Below, in pieces: positions 52,635-62,543 of a stretch of 64,000 bases of DNA. Within the stretch, counting starts at the first letter, position 1. Every line of letters begins with the position of its first letter. The DNA comes from Streptomyces sp. CGMCC 4.7035 (GTDB lineage Bacteria > Actinomycetota > Actinomycetes > Streptomycetales > Streptomycetaceae). The notes beneath the pieces were generated by a model that ran no database searches, was not told the DNA's origin, and saw only the letters and a list, made by a program, of their open reading frames with translations. The DNA is taken from positions 5,125,001-5,189,000 of the forward strand of contig NZ_CP134053.1 of NCBI RefSeq assembly GCF_031583065.1, written 5' to 3'. The translations under genes were made by a program, and so were the position numbers.

Positions 52635-53747
52635 TCATCCGAGCGGCGTCGCTTCGTCCCAGTAACTGCCCTGCACCATGGCACGCAGGCTGTCGTGGTG
52701 CAGGATCAGTGTGTCCGGATCCGAGGGGACGGCGGCCTCATTGAAGTGCACCTGGCGGTAGGCGACCCGCAGCATGACAATCGCGTGCCGCAGGGCGGCG
52801 TACAGCGTGTAGAAGTCCATGGCCCGCGGTGAGTGGCCGGTGAGTTCGGCATAGCGGCGTTCGACGTTCTCCCGGCGCAGGAAGCCGGGCAGTCCGCGCT
52901 GTCCTGCGCGCACCGTCAGGTCGTGGAAGAAGCGGTGCAGATAGACGGTCCAGCCGAGGTCGACCTCGCGCGGGGCCAGGGCCGCCATCTCCCAGTCGAG
53001 GACGGCGACGGGTTCGAAGCCGTCGTAGACGACGTTTCCGATGCGCGCGTCGCCCCAGTTGAGCACGGTGTCGCCCTCGTCGGGCGGCCACAGTTCGTCG
53101 AGCCGGTCGAAGGCGTCCTCGATGACGGGTGAGCGCGCCAGTCCGTCGACGACCCAGGCGTAGTAGGCGCGCTGGGACGCGACATGGCGGCGCAACGGGC
53201 TTCCCGCGCCGGGCAGTTCGAGGAAACCGGCCGCATCGGACGGCACCTGGTCGTGCAGCCGGGCGAGCAGCGCCACCGAGGCGGCCTCCAGCTGTGCGCG
53301 CTGCTCGTCGCTCGCGGCGTGCAGCCAGTTCCCCTCGTACGTGTAGGGCATGACGTCCGGCGGTACGCGTCCCTCGGCCCGCTCCATCACGAAGAACGGT
53401 GCTCCGAGCGGCCCTTCGTCCTCCTCCAGCCACAGCACGCGCGGCACCGGCAGGTCCGAGTGCTCGGCGACCAGTCGCATCGTCCGGTACTGCTTGGGCA
53501 TGTCGTAGGACGGAAAGACCGTGTAGGCCGCCGGGTCCGCCGCGAGCCTCAACGCACAGCCGCGCACCGGCGGCCCGGGGTGTTCGATGTCGAAGAGCAG
53601 GGTCTCGCTGGACATGCCGTTGGACGCGGGCACGCTGATGTTCACGGCCTTGGCGCCGGGCAGGCGCGTACCGAGCCAGGCGGTCAGCCGGCGGGCCAGT
53701 TCCTCCACATCGCGGGTGCTCGTCCTCGGGCGTGGTGCCGTCGCCAT
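52635..53747 (-). CDS. Aminoglycoside-phosphotransferase-fold protein (ACAD10-type kinase domain)
   Basis: A 370-residue kinase-fold protein of the APH/ChoK class. Motifs are the ATP-binding ALRLAADP near residue 80, the catalytic-loop LNWGDARIGNVVYDG near residue 232 (with Asp and Asn; the usual HGD reads WGD) and the metal-binding AVLDWEMAALA near residue 252. The subgroup is the one linked with acyl-CoA dehydrogenases (ACAD10/11-like), thought to phosphorylate hydroxyacyl-CoA. It starts 14 bp after the lipocalin-like gene on the same strand. Antibiotic resistance is unlikely. Confidence 0.85.
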   Translation of the reverse strand: MATAPRPRTSTRDVEELARRLTAWLGTRLPGAKAVNISVPASNGMSSETLLFDIEHPGPPVRGCALRLAADPAAYTVFPSYDMPKQYRTMRLVAEHSDLPVPRVLWLEEDEGPLGAPFFVMERAEGRVPPDVMPYTYEGNWLHAASDEQRAQLEAASVALLARLHDQVPSDAAGFLELPGAGSPLRRHVASQRAYYAWVVDGLARSPVIEDAFDRLDELWPPDEGDTVLNWGDARIGNVVYDGFEPVAVLDWEMAALAPREVDLGWTVYLHRFFHDLTVRAGQRGLPGFLRRENVERRYAELTGHSPRAMDFYTLYAALRHAIVMLRVAYRQVHFNEAAVPSDPDTLILHHDSLRAMVQGSYWDEATPLG

Positions 53748-53761
53748 CTCCCCCACTCCCT

Positions 53762-54886
53762 TCAGGGCGCGACCGATCCGAAACCGGTGAACCCGCTCGG
53801 ATCGTGCCGCCCGAACGAGCCGTGTTCGAAGATGCCGTGGCCGACCTGGCCGTCCAGCGTGAAGCGGGCCGCGTGGTCGGTGACCCCGTACGCGGCGAGC
53901 GGGTGGGCGGACGGGTCGGACAGGTCGTAGCGGCGGCGGTCGGTCCAGCCGAGGCCGCGCCAGGTGCCGTGCTGCCAGTCGTCGGCGGGCGGATAGCCGG
54001 CGCCGACGGCGAGCGGGGAGGAGGTGAGGACCTCCAGGCCCAGTTCCATCGGCTTGCGGCCGATCGGGTCGGTCAGCTGGATCACCACGTGCCGGGGGTG
54101 ACGGGTGCCCGAACGGTAGGTGATCTCCGCCTGGGGCCAGCCGAGTTGAAGGTCGCGTCGGCCGTTCCGGACGAGCGTGGCGTCGTTGAGGGTGCGGTAG
54201 CCGTCGGCGTCCTCCTGGATGACGACCATGACGAAACGATCCTCGAAGCGGGCCGGGGCCCAGATCCAGTGGAAGCCGTCCGCCGGATCGGTGAACCGCC
54301 CGCCGTCCTCGCCCGGGATCGGCCGCACGCCCCAACTGCGGTCGCGGGTGCCGGTCCACTCGTCGGCGGACAGCCGGATCTCCTCGCCGCCGATCCGGAT
54401 CCAGCCCTCGCACCGGCCCGCCTGCACGAACCGCCTGCCCTCCAGGGTGAGCCGGCCGCCGCGCCGCTGGAGGTGGTGCGGCTCCCAGAGCGCCGGGAAC
54501 TCCGCCGACCAGGCGATCTCGTACGACAGCCCGTCCGGGTCGTCCGGATCCGCCGCGCAGGTCAGGAGGAAGTCCCGCAGGGGCCGCTCGACGTGGATCC
54601 GCAGCGGGCCGACCTCGGTGCCCATCCGGTCGTCCGGAAGCGCGTCCGACGCCCGTACGGCGTGCAGGGTGTCGCCGATGCGCAGGGTCGCGTAGGCGTC
54701 GATCACCCCGACGTTCGGGTACACCCCGAGCCCGAGGATCAGCAGTGCCCGCCCCCGGTGGTCGACGACGTGGAAGATGCAGCGGTCGTAGGCGTTGCGG
54801 TCCCCGGTCGCGACGTGCTTCATCGACAGGGGCACCTGGTGAACGGGGTACTCGTCGAGCGGTACGGGACGGTCGTCGTCGGGCAC
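53762..54886 (-). CDS. Lipocalin/AttH-like beta-rich protein, 374 aa
   Basis: A 374-residue beta-rich protein, of the kind often found next to ACAD10-type kinases and acyl-CoA genes. It shows repeated Trp/Gly strand motifs such as DEWTGTRDRSWGVRPI near residue 190 and FHWIWAPARFEDRF near 220, which resemble the AttH/carotenoid-hydratase-like two-barrel fold. No signal peptide. GTG start behind AGGGAGGCTTGCC. It is the first gene of a pair with the phosphotransferase, 14 bp apart, and a TGACG-GTA-CGTCA operator-like site lies 73 bp upstream. A role in lipid or steroid-like catabolism is inferred. Confidence 0.75.
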   Translation of the reverse strand: MPDDDRPVPLDEYPVHQVPLSMKHVATGDRNAYDRCIFHVVDHRGRALLILGLGVYPNVGVIDAYATLRIGDTLHAVRASDALPDDRMGTEVGPLRIHVERPLRDFLLTCAADPDDPDGLSYEIAWSAEFPALWEPHHLQRRGGRLTLEGRRFVQAGRCEGWIRIGGEEIRLSADEWTGTRDRSWGVRPIPGEDGGRFTDPADGFHWIWAPARFEDRFVMVVIQEDADGYRTLNDATLVRNGRRDLQLGWPQAEITYRSGTRHPRHVVIQLTDPIGRKPMELGLEVLTSSPLAVGAGYPPADDWQHGTWRGLGWTDRRRYDLSDPSAHPLAAYGVTDHAARFTLDGQVGHGIFEHGSFGRHDPSGFTGFGSVAP

Positions 54887-54958
54887 GGCAAGCCTCCCTG
54901 AGCGCACGGCAGTCGACGCCGCCGGCCAAGGGCGCGGCCGGCCCCCCAACGGCGCAGT

Positions 54959-54971
54959 TGACGGTACGTCA
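54959..54971. promoter_or_regulatory. Operator-like palindrome TGACG-N3-CGTCA
   Basis: TGACG-GTA-CGTCA followed by GAT, 73 bp upstream of the lipocalin-like gene. It closely matches the 17-bp palindrome before the DUF35-thiolase operon at 8076-8092, suggesting a shared TetR-type regulator of lipid genes. Confidence 0.5.
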
Positions 54972-55110
54972 GATATGCTGTGACGACCAGATGCCGTGCG
55001 GCCGGCGGTTGCCCGGCGAAGGCGCGCCATGCTCCGTACGAGCCCCCGGAGAACTCACGCCCGATTAGCGCGGCCGGTGACCTGCGCGCGCATCCCGGCG
55101 TTGCCCATGC

Positions 55111-55383
55111 ATGACCGCCATGACCGCCACAGACTCAGCCACCGTGCGTCGGCGACGGGTGTTCGTTCCGGCACCGGCGGCAGCGCTTCCGCCGCCGCAG
55201 CCCCAGGATCCGCCCATCTATCGCGCGCTGATGCGCACCTGGGCCGACCGCGGGCGCACGCTGCCCGGGCGCCACGACCCGGAGTGGGTCCGGCTCGCGG
55301 CGCCCCCGGACGGCCTGAGCCGGCTCACGGCCGGCCAGGACCCGTTCAGCGCGACTCGGGACCAGCGAGGTGACGGGCGATGA
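55111..55383 (+). CDS. Conserved small protein, 90 aa
   Basis: A 90-residue protein with a core reading PIYRALMRTWADRGRTLPGR then HDPEWVRLAAPP, a pattern I recall in many short Streptomyces proteins of unknown function. The N-terminus is Ala/Pro-rich. ATG at 55111 or 55120 may be used. Its 3' end overlaps that of the convergent acyl-CoA dehydrogenase gene by 38 bp. Confidence 0.65.
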   Translation: MTAMTATDSATVRRRRVFVPAPAAALPPPQPQDPPIYRALMRTWADRGRTLPGRHDPEWVRLAAPPDGLSRLTAGQDPFSATRDQRGDGR

Positions 55384-56518
55384 CCATCCGCTGGATCTGA
55401 TTCGTCCCCTCGACGATCTGCAGCGCCTTCGCCTCGCGCATATAGCGCTCGACCGGGAAGTCCGCGGTGTAGCCGTACCCGCCGAGCACCTGGACGGCGT
55501 CGGTGGTGACCTTCATCGCCGTATCGGTGCAGTGCAGCTTGGCCATGGCCGCCTGCTTGGCGAACGGCCGGCCGGCATCGCGCAGCCGCGCCGCCGCCAG
55601 GTACAACGCGCGGCCCGCCTCGATCTGCGTCGCCATGTCGGCGAGGAGGAAGCGCAGCCCCTCGAAGTCGGAGATCGGCCGCCCGAACTGCCGCCGGTCG
55701 GTGGCGTACGCGACGGCCTCGTCGAGCGCGGCCTGCGCCAGCCCGATGGCGCAGGCCGCGATGCCGAGCCGTCCGGAGTCGAGCGCGGACAGGGCGATCG
55801 CGAAGCCCTGGCCCTCCTCGCCGACGCGGCGGTCATCACCGACACGTACGCCGTCGAAGTGGACTTGCGCCGTGGGCGAGCCCTTCATGCCCATCTTCTT
55901 CTCGGGCACCGCACCGGTGAGCCCCTCGGCGTCGCCCGGCACGAGGAACGCGGTGATCCCGCGGGGGCCCTCCTCTCCGGTGCGCGCCATCACGGTGTAG
56001 AAGTCGGCGATCCCACCGTGCGTGATCCAGGCCTTGGTGCCTGTGATCGCCCAGTGGTCGTCGTCACGGACGGCCTTCGTCCGCAGGGACGCCGCATCGG
56101 ATCCGGACGACGCCTCGGACAGGCAGTAAGCCCCCAGCAGACCGCCGCCGAGCATCGCGGGCAGATGCTCGAGCTGCTGCTCCTTGGTTCCGTAGTGGGC
56201 GAGGGCATGGCAGGCCAAGGTGTGGACGCTGACGCCGAGGCCGACGGTGAGGCGGGCCGCGGCCAGCTCCTCGAGGACCTGGAGGTAGACCTCGTACGGC
56301 TGCTCGCCGCCGCCGTACTCGGAGTCGTACGGCAGGCCGAGCAGTCCGGATTCGGAGAGCAGTCGGAAGACCTCGCGCGGGAAGCGCCCGGCGTCCTCCT
56401 CCTCGGCCGCCTTCGGGGCGATCTCGTGCTGCGCGATGTCGCGGACGAGCGAGATCAGATCCCGGGCCTCGTCCGTGGGCAGTTGACGGTCCACCGGCTG
56501 CGGGGCGCGGTCGGGCAT
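55346..56518 (-). CDS. Acyl-CoA dehydrogenase
   Basis: A 390-residue FAD-dependent acyl-CoA dehydrogenase, first step of beta-oxidation or of branched-chain amino acid breakdown. Domains follow the usual order: helical N-terminal domain (20-125), beta domain with CLSEASSGSDAASLRT and WITHGG, and C-terminal helical domain ending QVLGGYGYTADFPVERYMRE, with the catalytic Glu expected in the adjoining region RDAK/IVEGTN. The start is the ATG beginning MPDRAPQPVDR, preceded by GGGAGGAGAGCGTCGCC; nine residues more are possible upstream. The exact acyl chain is unknown. It stands alone on its strand. Confidence 0.95.
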   Translation of the reverse strand: MPDRAPQPVDRQLPTDEARDLISLVRDIAQHEIAPKAAEEEDAGRFPREVFRLLSESGLLGLPYDSEYGGGEQPYEVYLQVLEELAAARLTVGLGVSVHTLACHALAHYGTKEQQLEHLPAMLGGGLLGAYCLSEASSGSDAASLRTKAVRDDDHWAITGTKAWITHGGIADFYTVMARTGEEGPRGITAFLVPGDAEGLTGAVPEKKMGMKGSPTAQVHFDGVRVGDDRRVGEEGQGFAIALSALDSGRLGIAACAIGLAQAALDEAVAYATDRRQFGRPISDFEGLRFLLADMATQIEAGRALYLAAARLRDAGRPFAKQAAMAKLHCTDTAMKVTTDAVQVLGGYGYTADFPVERYMREAKALQIVEGTNQIQRMVIARHLAGPESR

Positions 56519-56943
56519 GGCGACGCTCTCCTCCCTGTCGGGCACATCGGCGAACGCGCGCCTTGGGTGGGGCGGCTCCGCCGGGTCTCACTGGGCCTGG
56601 CCGATGGTCGCCGTTCCGGGTCTCGGAAGCGGCTGACCAGCGGTTGTGGCGCTTGGAGTATGCCCGATCGGAGGCACCGAGTCACCAGTTAACGACCGCT
56701 TACTTCAAGAAATGCGGATCGAGCCGGCATCGGGGCGGGTTCAGGGTGCGACCAGAGCGGGGCCGGCGGCGGAGCCAGGACGGATCGAGGTGAATTGGTC
56801 CAAACCATTGACCTATTGGTCTAGTCCTCATACTGTGCCGTTCACCGCGCACCGCTCCCGGCCCTTGGGTGAACCGCACCTTCCGGCGCTCCCCGGCAGG
56901 CCGGGCCCTTCCCTCGCTCTCCCCCTCCTCCGAGGAGACCCCC
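56519..56943. other. Intergenic region between the acyl-CoA dehydrogenase and the chitinase
   Basis: 425 bp. The right half holds the chitinase promoter and two DasR-like sites (see 56795-56836). The left half should hold the promoter of the acyl-CoA dehydrogenase. No gene was seen. Confidence 0.5.
56795..56836 (+). promoter_or_regulatory. Chitinase promoter with two DasR-like (dre) sites
   Basis: Site 1, TTGGTCCAAACCAT (56795-56808), and site 2, TGGTCTAGTCCT (56817-56828), resemble the dre consensus ACTGGTCTAGACCACT. A promoter TTGACC (56808-56813), 17 bp, TACTGT (56831-56836) runs through them. Site 2 lies inside the spacer, a placement that fits repression by DasR and induction by N-acetylglucosamine-derived signals, as known for Streptomyces chitinase genes. 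Confidence 0.7.
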
Positions 56944-58194
<1,251 letters not shown>

Positions 58195-58213
58195 CGGGAG
58201 TCATAAGGAACAT

Positions 58214-58242
58214 GGGGCGGGAGTCGCGGTGGCTCCCGCCCC
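58214..58242. terminator. Bidirectional terminator after the chitinase
   Basis: Perfect 10-bp stem GGGGCGGGAG / CTCCCGCCCC with a 9-nt loop, between the chitinase stop and the end of the convergent TetR gene. Confidence 0.85.
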
Positions 58243-58251
58243 GGTGCGCGG

Positions 58252-58911
58252 TCAGGTGTCCCGGCGGGCAGGCGGCGGGGCCGCGTACGCGGGTTCCAGT
58301 TCCTCGATGGCGCGCAGGGTGCCGCCGAGCGTCTTGACGAGCAGTGCGCGCATGGAGTCGCGGGGCAGCTCCGGGCGGTCGATCCAGTCGAGGGTCGCCC
58401 CCTCCACACTGCACACCCAGCCGAGGAGTCCCATACGCACCAGTGGAGCGATCTCGCGCCTGCCGTACGCCCCCTCGGCGATCGTGGCGACGATCGCCTC
58501 GCGCACACCGTCCCGGATGGCCTGCACCTGGGCGTCGAAGCCCACACCGCCGCTGACGATCGTGCGGTAGGCGGCCTGGTTGTGCTCGGCGTAGCGCAGA
58601 TAGCGGTCGATGGTGCGGTGCACACGCTCCACCGGTGGCAGTTCGAGACCGCCGGCCGCGGAGGTGACGAGGTCGGCCACCGAGTCCTCGACAATGGCCA
58701 GGTAATAGCCGCGCTTCGACTTGAAGTAGTAGTAGATCAGCCCTTTGGCCACATGGGCGTGGCGCGCTATGTCGTCCATCGACAGCGCGTCGTACGAAGT
58801 GCCGGCGAACAACTTCCGCCCGATGGCTATGAGTTCGGCGCGGCGCGCCACAGAGCGATCGGTACCGCGCACGGGGGTGCCGACGGCGCCTCGCTGTTGA
58901 CTGTTATTCAA
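58252..58911 (-). CDS. TetR-family transcriptional regulator
   Basis: A 219-residue repressor. The N-terminal helix-turn-helix (residues about 28-65) reads LSMDDIARHAHVAKGLIYYY, and the C-terminal ligand domain has no recognisable sequence motif. TTG at 58911 (beginning NNSQQRGAV) is the preferred start because conserved sequence begins there; longer starts read into unrelated sequence. It is convergent with the chitinase. Its targets are unknown; the TGACG-N3-CGTCA sites in the window would suit a TetR regulator, but they are not near this gene. Confidence 0.85.
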   Translation of the reverse strand: MNNSQQRGAVGTPVRGTDRSVARRAELIAIGRKLFAGTSYDALSMDDIARHAHVAKGLIYYYFKSKRGYYLAIVEDSVADLVTSAAGGLELPPVERVHRTIDRYLRYAEHNQAAYRTIVSGGVGFDAQVQAIRDGVREAIVATIAEGAYGRREIAPLVRMGLLGWVCSVEGATLDWIDRPELPRDSMRALLVKTLGGTLRAIEELEPAYAAPPPARRDT

Positions 58912-59053
58912 TTTCGGCCCAGGTCTCCAACTGCCAGCGGGACAGCGGCAGTATTGCAGAACGACACCACCAGCATGTTCGACTTTGATCGACAGGCCGG
59001 ACGGCGTTCGGGAATCGCCGGAGGCCGTTCCGGAAGTCCCTGGGCCGATCCGT

Positions 59054-59200
59054 TCAGAGCAGGCCGAGTTGGGTGACGAGCATCGCGAGGACCACCACCA
59101 GGGTCCAGCCCGCGACATGCTCGACGATCTTCGGGCCGTCGTCCTTCGGACCGCCCGTGCGGGCTCGGACGCGGGCTGCGGTGGCTGAGGTGGAGGTCAT
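59054..59200 (-). CDS. SCO1431-type small membrane protein
   Basis: A 48-residue protein with a basic/acidic N-terminal half (MTSTSATAARVRARTGGPKD) and one transmembrane helix at the C-terminus (WTLVVVLAMLVTQLGLL). Length and sequence fit the short Streptomyces proteins named for SCO1431, and the position next to the chitinase region agrees. The ATG is preceded by AGCGAGATGCC. Function unknown. It lies 142 bp upstream of the TetR gene on the same strand. Confidence 0.75.
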   Translation of the reverse strand: MTSTSATAARVRARTGGPKDDGPKIVEHVAGWTLVVVLAMLVTQLGLL

Positions 59201-59303
59201 GGCATCTCGCTGGGTCTCGGGCTGTGCGGCGGACTCCCCCCACCGATGTGTCCACCTTGCCACCGGAATGCGCCCGTGCGGCGGAGAGCTTGGTCACACG
59301 GAA

Positions 59304-59327
59304 AGGCCCCCGGTCTCCCGGGGGCCT
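59304..59327 (-). terminator. Terminator after the C39-like gene
   Basis: Perfect 10-bp stem AGGCCCCCGG / CCGGGGGCCT with loop TCTC, 27 bp downstream of the stop of the minus-strand C39-like gene. Confidence 0.8.
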
Positions 59328-59354
59328 CGGGTGTCACCGCCGTGCCCTGCCGCG

Positions 59355-60716
59355 TCAGCGGACGCCCACCGCCGCCAGCGCCTTGCGCTGCCGCGCGGTG
59401 AGGTGGGCCGGGAAGTAGAGGTAGCAGACGCCGCCGGTGCCGGAGACGACCTTGCCGGAGGCGTTGTACCGCTTGGTCCTGAGCCAGATGTTCTCCCACT
59501 CGCGCCGCTTGTAGACGCGACGCACCTCCGCGTCGCTGGGCGAGGCCGGGTCGTTGGCGATCACATCGCCTTCGGCGGTGAAACCGATCACGGTCATCAG
59601 GTGACCTGAGGTGCCGTATCCGGCCCCCGTCAGCTCCTCCTTCAGGAACGACTGGGACGTTATGGCCGGGATGCCCGCCGCGATCAGCGTCTCCAGGTCG
59701 GTGAGCGAGGACAGCCGGGTGACCACACCCCTGAGGTCCCAGAACGTCGCCGCGTAGGCCGCGTTGAACGGCCAGTTGCCGCAGCCCTGGTACTGGTGGT
59801 CGTAGGTGAAGCGGGCGGCGTGGCAGACCTGCGGATCGGCGTACGAGGGGTCGACCCAGGACAGCTGCGTGGGGGTGAGCTTCCGGCCCCAGTATTCGAT
59901 GATCATCTGCGAGGACGTGGGGCTGCACCAGGCCTCGCCGCCGTTGTCGTACTCCGGGTACTGACCCTTGTGGATCTCCTGCGAGTAGCGCGGGACGATC
60001 AGCTCCTGGGCGAGGCCGGGCGTGGAGGCCGGGACGGTGAAGCGGTCGGGGATGTCGGAGCCCATGGCGCCGAGCCGCCACACGGTCGGGGTGGCCTTCG
60101 TGCCGGGCGCACGGTAGAGGGTCAGGCGCAGGCGGTACGAGACCAGGCGCAGGCCCGAGGCGCCGTCGGCGATGGCGAAGGTGTCCGTCCAGATGTTGCT
60201 CTTGCCGTCTGTCTGATCGTCGACGGAGGTCCGCTTGATGTCCTGGTCGCCGGCCGCCCAGCGGCCCATCACGTACCAGGGGGTGTCCGTGCCGTCGGAG
60301 TACGTGCCCTTCAGTTCGACCTGGAGCCAGGTGCCGGCCGGGGTGTGCGCGTTCCAGGAGGCGATGACCTCGGTGGAGGGAACGGTCAGCCTGTGCACCG
60401 GAGAGGTCCAGACGGCGTACTCCCAGGTGGCGGTCCTGCCGGTGTGCGGGTCGGTGTAGTCGGTGCGGCCGGCCGGAGCGGCGATCACCGCGCCGGGGCG
60501 GGAGCCGGCGACGGCGCGTACACCCTGGGCGGTGCCACTACGCCAGTCGGCGTACGAAGTCCAGGCGCGGTAGTCCACGAGACCCGGAGGTGATTTCGTC
60601 GGTCCGCCGGATGGGGCGGCCGCGGCTGCCGGGCCGGCGGTCAGTCCGGTCGCCGTGGCCACGGCGACCGCTGCGGTGAGGATGGATCTGCGGGACGGCT
60701 CTGAAGCTCTGGTCAT
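59355..60716 (-). CDS. Tat-exported C39-like peptidase-domain protein
   Basis: A 453-residue secreted protein. The N-terminus carries a Tat signal (PSRRSILTAAVAVATATG, with twin Arg) cut near AAAAPSG. A beta-rich domain (about 50-225) is followed by a papain-like C39_2 domain: the nucleophile Cys is in GGEAWCSPTSSQM, His in TSGHLMTVIGF and Asp in IANDPASP. Substrate unknown; wall-linked or secreted peptides are possible. The start MTRASEPSRR directly begins the Tat signal. A DasR-like site lies 117 bp upstream, so it may belong to the chitin/N-acetylglucosamine regulon. Confidence 0.88.
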   Translation of the reverse strand: MTRASEPSRRSILTAAVAVATATGLTAGPAAAAAPSGGPTKSPPGLVDYRAWTSYADWRSGTAQGVRAVAGSRPGAVIAAPAGRTDYTDPHTGRTATWEYAVWTSPVHRLTVPSTEVIASWNAHTPAGTWLQVELKGTYSDGTDTPWYVMGRWAAGDQDIKRTSVDDQTDGKSNIWTDTFAIADGASGLRLVSYRLRLTLYRAPGTKATPTVWRLGAMGSDIPDRFTVPASTPGLAQELIVPRYSQEIHKGQYPEYDNGGEAWCSPTSSQMIIEYWGRKLTPTQLSWVDPSYADPQVCHAARFTYDHQYQGCGNWPFNAAYAATFWDLRGVVTRLSSLTDLETLIAAGIPAITSQSFLKEELTGAGYGTSGHLMTVIGFTAEGDVIANDPASPSDAEVRRVYKRREWENIWLRTKRYNASGKVVSGTGGVCYLYFPAHLTARQRKALAAVGVR

Positions 60717-60831
60717 CGGTGGGTGACCCCCATTGGTCCGGAAGCGGCGGTTCAGACGCATGGTGTGCGCCAACTATGGCCGCCGCAAGCGGACTTCTGC
60801 CAGCACTTCGGCCATCGACGCGCCCACCAAT

Positions 60832-60847
60832 ATAGGTCCAGACCACT
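60832..60847 (-). promoter_or_regulatory. DasR-like (dre) site upstream of the C39-like gene
   Basis: On the minus strand the sequence reads AGTGGTCTGGACCTAT, close to the dre consensus AGTGGTCTAGACCACT: the left nine bases match and the right arm keeps ACC. TATATT directly follows and could be the -10 element. It is 117 bp upstream of the C39-like start, and about 100 bp beyond the end of the APC permease gene. Confidence 0.55.
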
Positions 60848-60949
60848 GGCATGACCTGGGGTGCCGCGGCTTGGGCGGACGCGGTCGCCTGGCCCGGGGC
60901 CGGAGAGCCCGCATCCAGGGCGGCCGTACGCGCCGAAGCCGCGGCACCC

Positions 60950-62494
60950 TCAGACGAGGTCCATCGCCGCGACCTCGTCCGGGCGGCCGTAGCTGACCGG
61001 CCCCTCGAAGTGGCGCCGCGCGGTGGCGAACCACCACACCGTGGCGACGACCAGCACGACCGCCAGGGCGATCGGCGCGTAGTTGAAGGAGTCGACGGTG
61101 ATCGGCGACGCCTGGGGCAGCATGAAGAGCACGCTGCTGAGCAGGATCCAGGCGACGGCGAGGACGCCGATGGGCGTGCTCCACCGTCCGAGATGCCAGG
61201 GGCCGGGCCGGAACTCGGCACCGAGCCGCAGCCGCAGGAAGATCGGCACGGCGTAGGCGAGGAAGAGCCCCACGACGTTGACACTGACGATCGCGGTGAA
61301 GGCGGTGTGGGACCACCATCCGGGCAGCACCAGGGCGAGCGAGCAGGCGACCGCGAGCCAGACCGCCTTGACCGGCGTACGGGTGCGCGGCGAGACCGAG
61401 TGCCACCAGCGCGAGCCCGGCATCGCGCCGTCCCGGGAGAAGGCGAAGATCTGCCGGGTGTTGCTGGTCAGATTGGCCAGGCCGCAGAAGAGCATGGCGC
61501 CGATGACGACGAGCAGCAATATCTTTGCCGCGCTCATGCCAACCCCGTCGATGAGGATCTGCACGGGCGGTGCCGAGGAGCCGGCCACCTTGGCGTAGTC
61601 GCCGATGCTGTACACCAGGGCGAGCATGAGGATGAGGCCGGTGACCGCCGAACAGCCGATGGCACGGGTGATGCCCCGGGGAGCGTTGACCGTCGCCCCG
61701 ACCGTCTCCTCGGACATATGGAAGCTGCCGTCGAAGCCGGTGAAGGTCCAGCTGGTGACGAGCAGGCCGAGCATGCCTCCGTACAGCCCGTTGGTGAATC
61801 CGGTGTTGTTCACGAAATGCGTGGCGAACGACACCGACCGGTGCTCGTCCGGCCCCACGACCAGCGCGCCCACGATCACCACGAGCCCGATCAGCAGCCA
61901 CCACACGGAGATCCGGTTGAGGACGGCGACGAGCCGCACGGTGTAGGTGTTGGCCAGCCCCTGGACCACGATGATCAGCGCCGTGATCAGCACGGTCTGG
62001 TGCGCGGTGGGCTCGTACGAGGGCCACTGCAGGACGAGGAACGCCTGGATGAAGGTGGCGGCCGCGTAGCCGGTGGCCGCCGTGCCGCCCACCTGCCCCA
62101 CGAAGTTCAGCCAGCCGGTGTACCAGGACCAGGCGCCCCGATGCCGTTTGGCGAGCTTTCCGGCGGAGAAATAGAGGGCCCCGCTCGTCGGATACGCGGA
62201 TGCCACCTCCGCCATCGCGGCACCGATGAACAGCACCATGACGGAGACGCCGATCCAGCCGAAGACGAGAATGCGCGGGCCGCCCGCGTTCATGCCGAAT
62301 CCGAACGACGAGAAAATCCCGGAGAGGATGTTGATGATGGTGAAGGATATGGCGAAATTGTCGAAGGCCTTGAACCGTCGGGTGAGTTTTCGCGGATATC
62401 CCATCGCGTGCAGTGTCGCGTCGTCGTCGATCGCGACGGGATCCCGGCCCGCTCGTCGTCGTCTCGTACGGGCCGCAGATATCCGTTCTGACAC
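60950..62494 (-). CDS. APC-family amino acid permease
   Basis: A 514-residue transporter with about 12 transmembrane helices, of the amino acid/choline (APC) superfamily. Recognisable parts are FKAFDNFAISFTIINILSG in helix 1, YPTSGALYFSAGKLAKRH in helix 2-3, and the FTGFDGSFHMSEETVGA motif in helix 6, which resembles GABA- and polyamine-type permeases. It begins at GTG (SERISAARTRR) behind AGAGAAAGGTCC. It probably imports an amino acid or amine such as GABA, choline or polyamine; the substrate is not clear. It stands alone, 49 bp downstream of the hypothetical gene on the same strand, so they may be co-transcribed. Confidence 0.9.
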   Translation of the reverse strand: MSERISAARTRRRRAGRDPVAIDDDATLHAMGYPRKLTRRFKAFDNFAISFTIINILSGIFSSFGFGMNAGGPRILVFGWIGVSVMVLFIGAAMAEVASAYPTSGALYFSAGKLAKRHRGAWSWYTGWLNFVGQVGGTAATGYAAATFIQAFLVLQWPSYEPTAHQTVLITALIIVVQGLANTYTVRLVAVLNRISVWWLLIGLVVIVGALVVGPDEHRSVSFATHFVNNTGFTNGLYGGMLGLLVTSWTFTGFDGSFHMSEETVGATVNAPRGITRAIGCSAVTGLILMLALVYSIGDYAKVAGSSAPPVQILIDGVGMSAAKILLLVVIGAMLFCGLANLTSNTRQIFAFSRDGAMPGSRWWHSVSPRTRTPVKAVWLAVACSLALVLPGWWSHTAFTAIVSVNVVGLFLAYAVPIFLRLRLGAEFRPGPWHLGRWSTPIGVLAVAWILLSSVLFMLPQASPITVDSFNYAPIALAVVLVVATVWWFATARRHFEGPVSYGRPDEVAAMDLV

Positions 62495-62543
62495 AGCCGG
62501 ACCTTTCTCTGGGGGGAGGTTGACCGGAAATGGGACGAAGGGA

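Noticed and set aside
52635..53747. Aminoglycoside resistance phosphotransferase.
   Set aside because: It has the APH fold, but sequence and neighbours fit the ACAD10-type subgroup of lipid metabolism.
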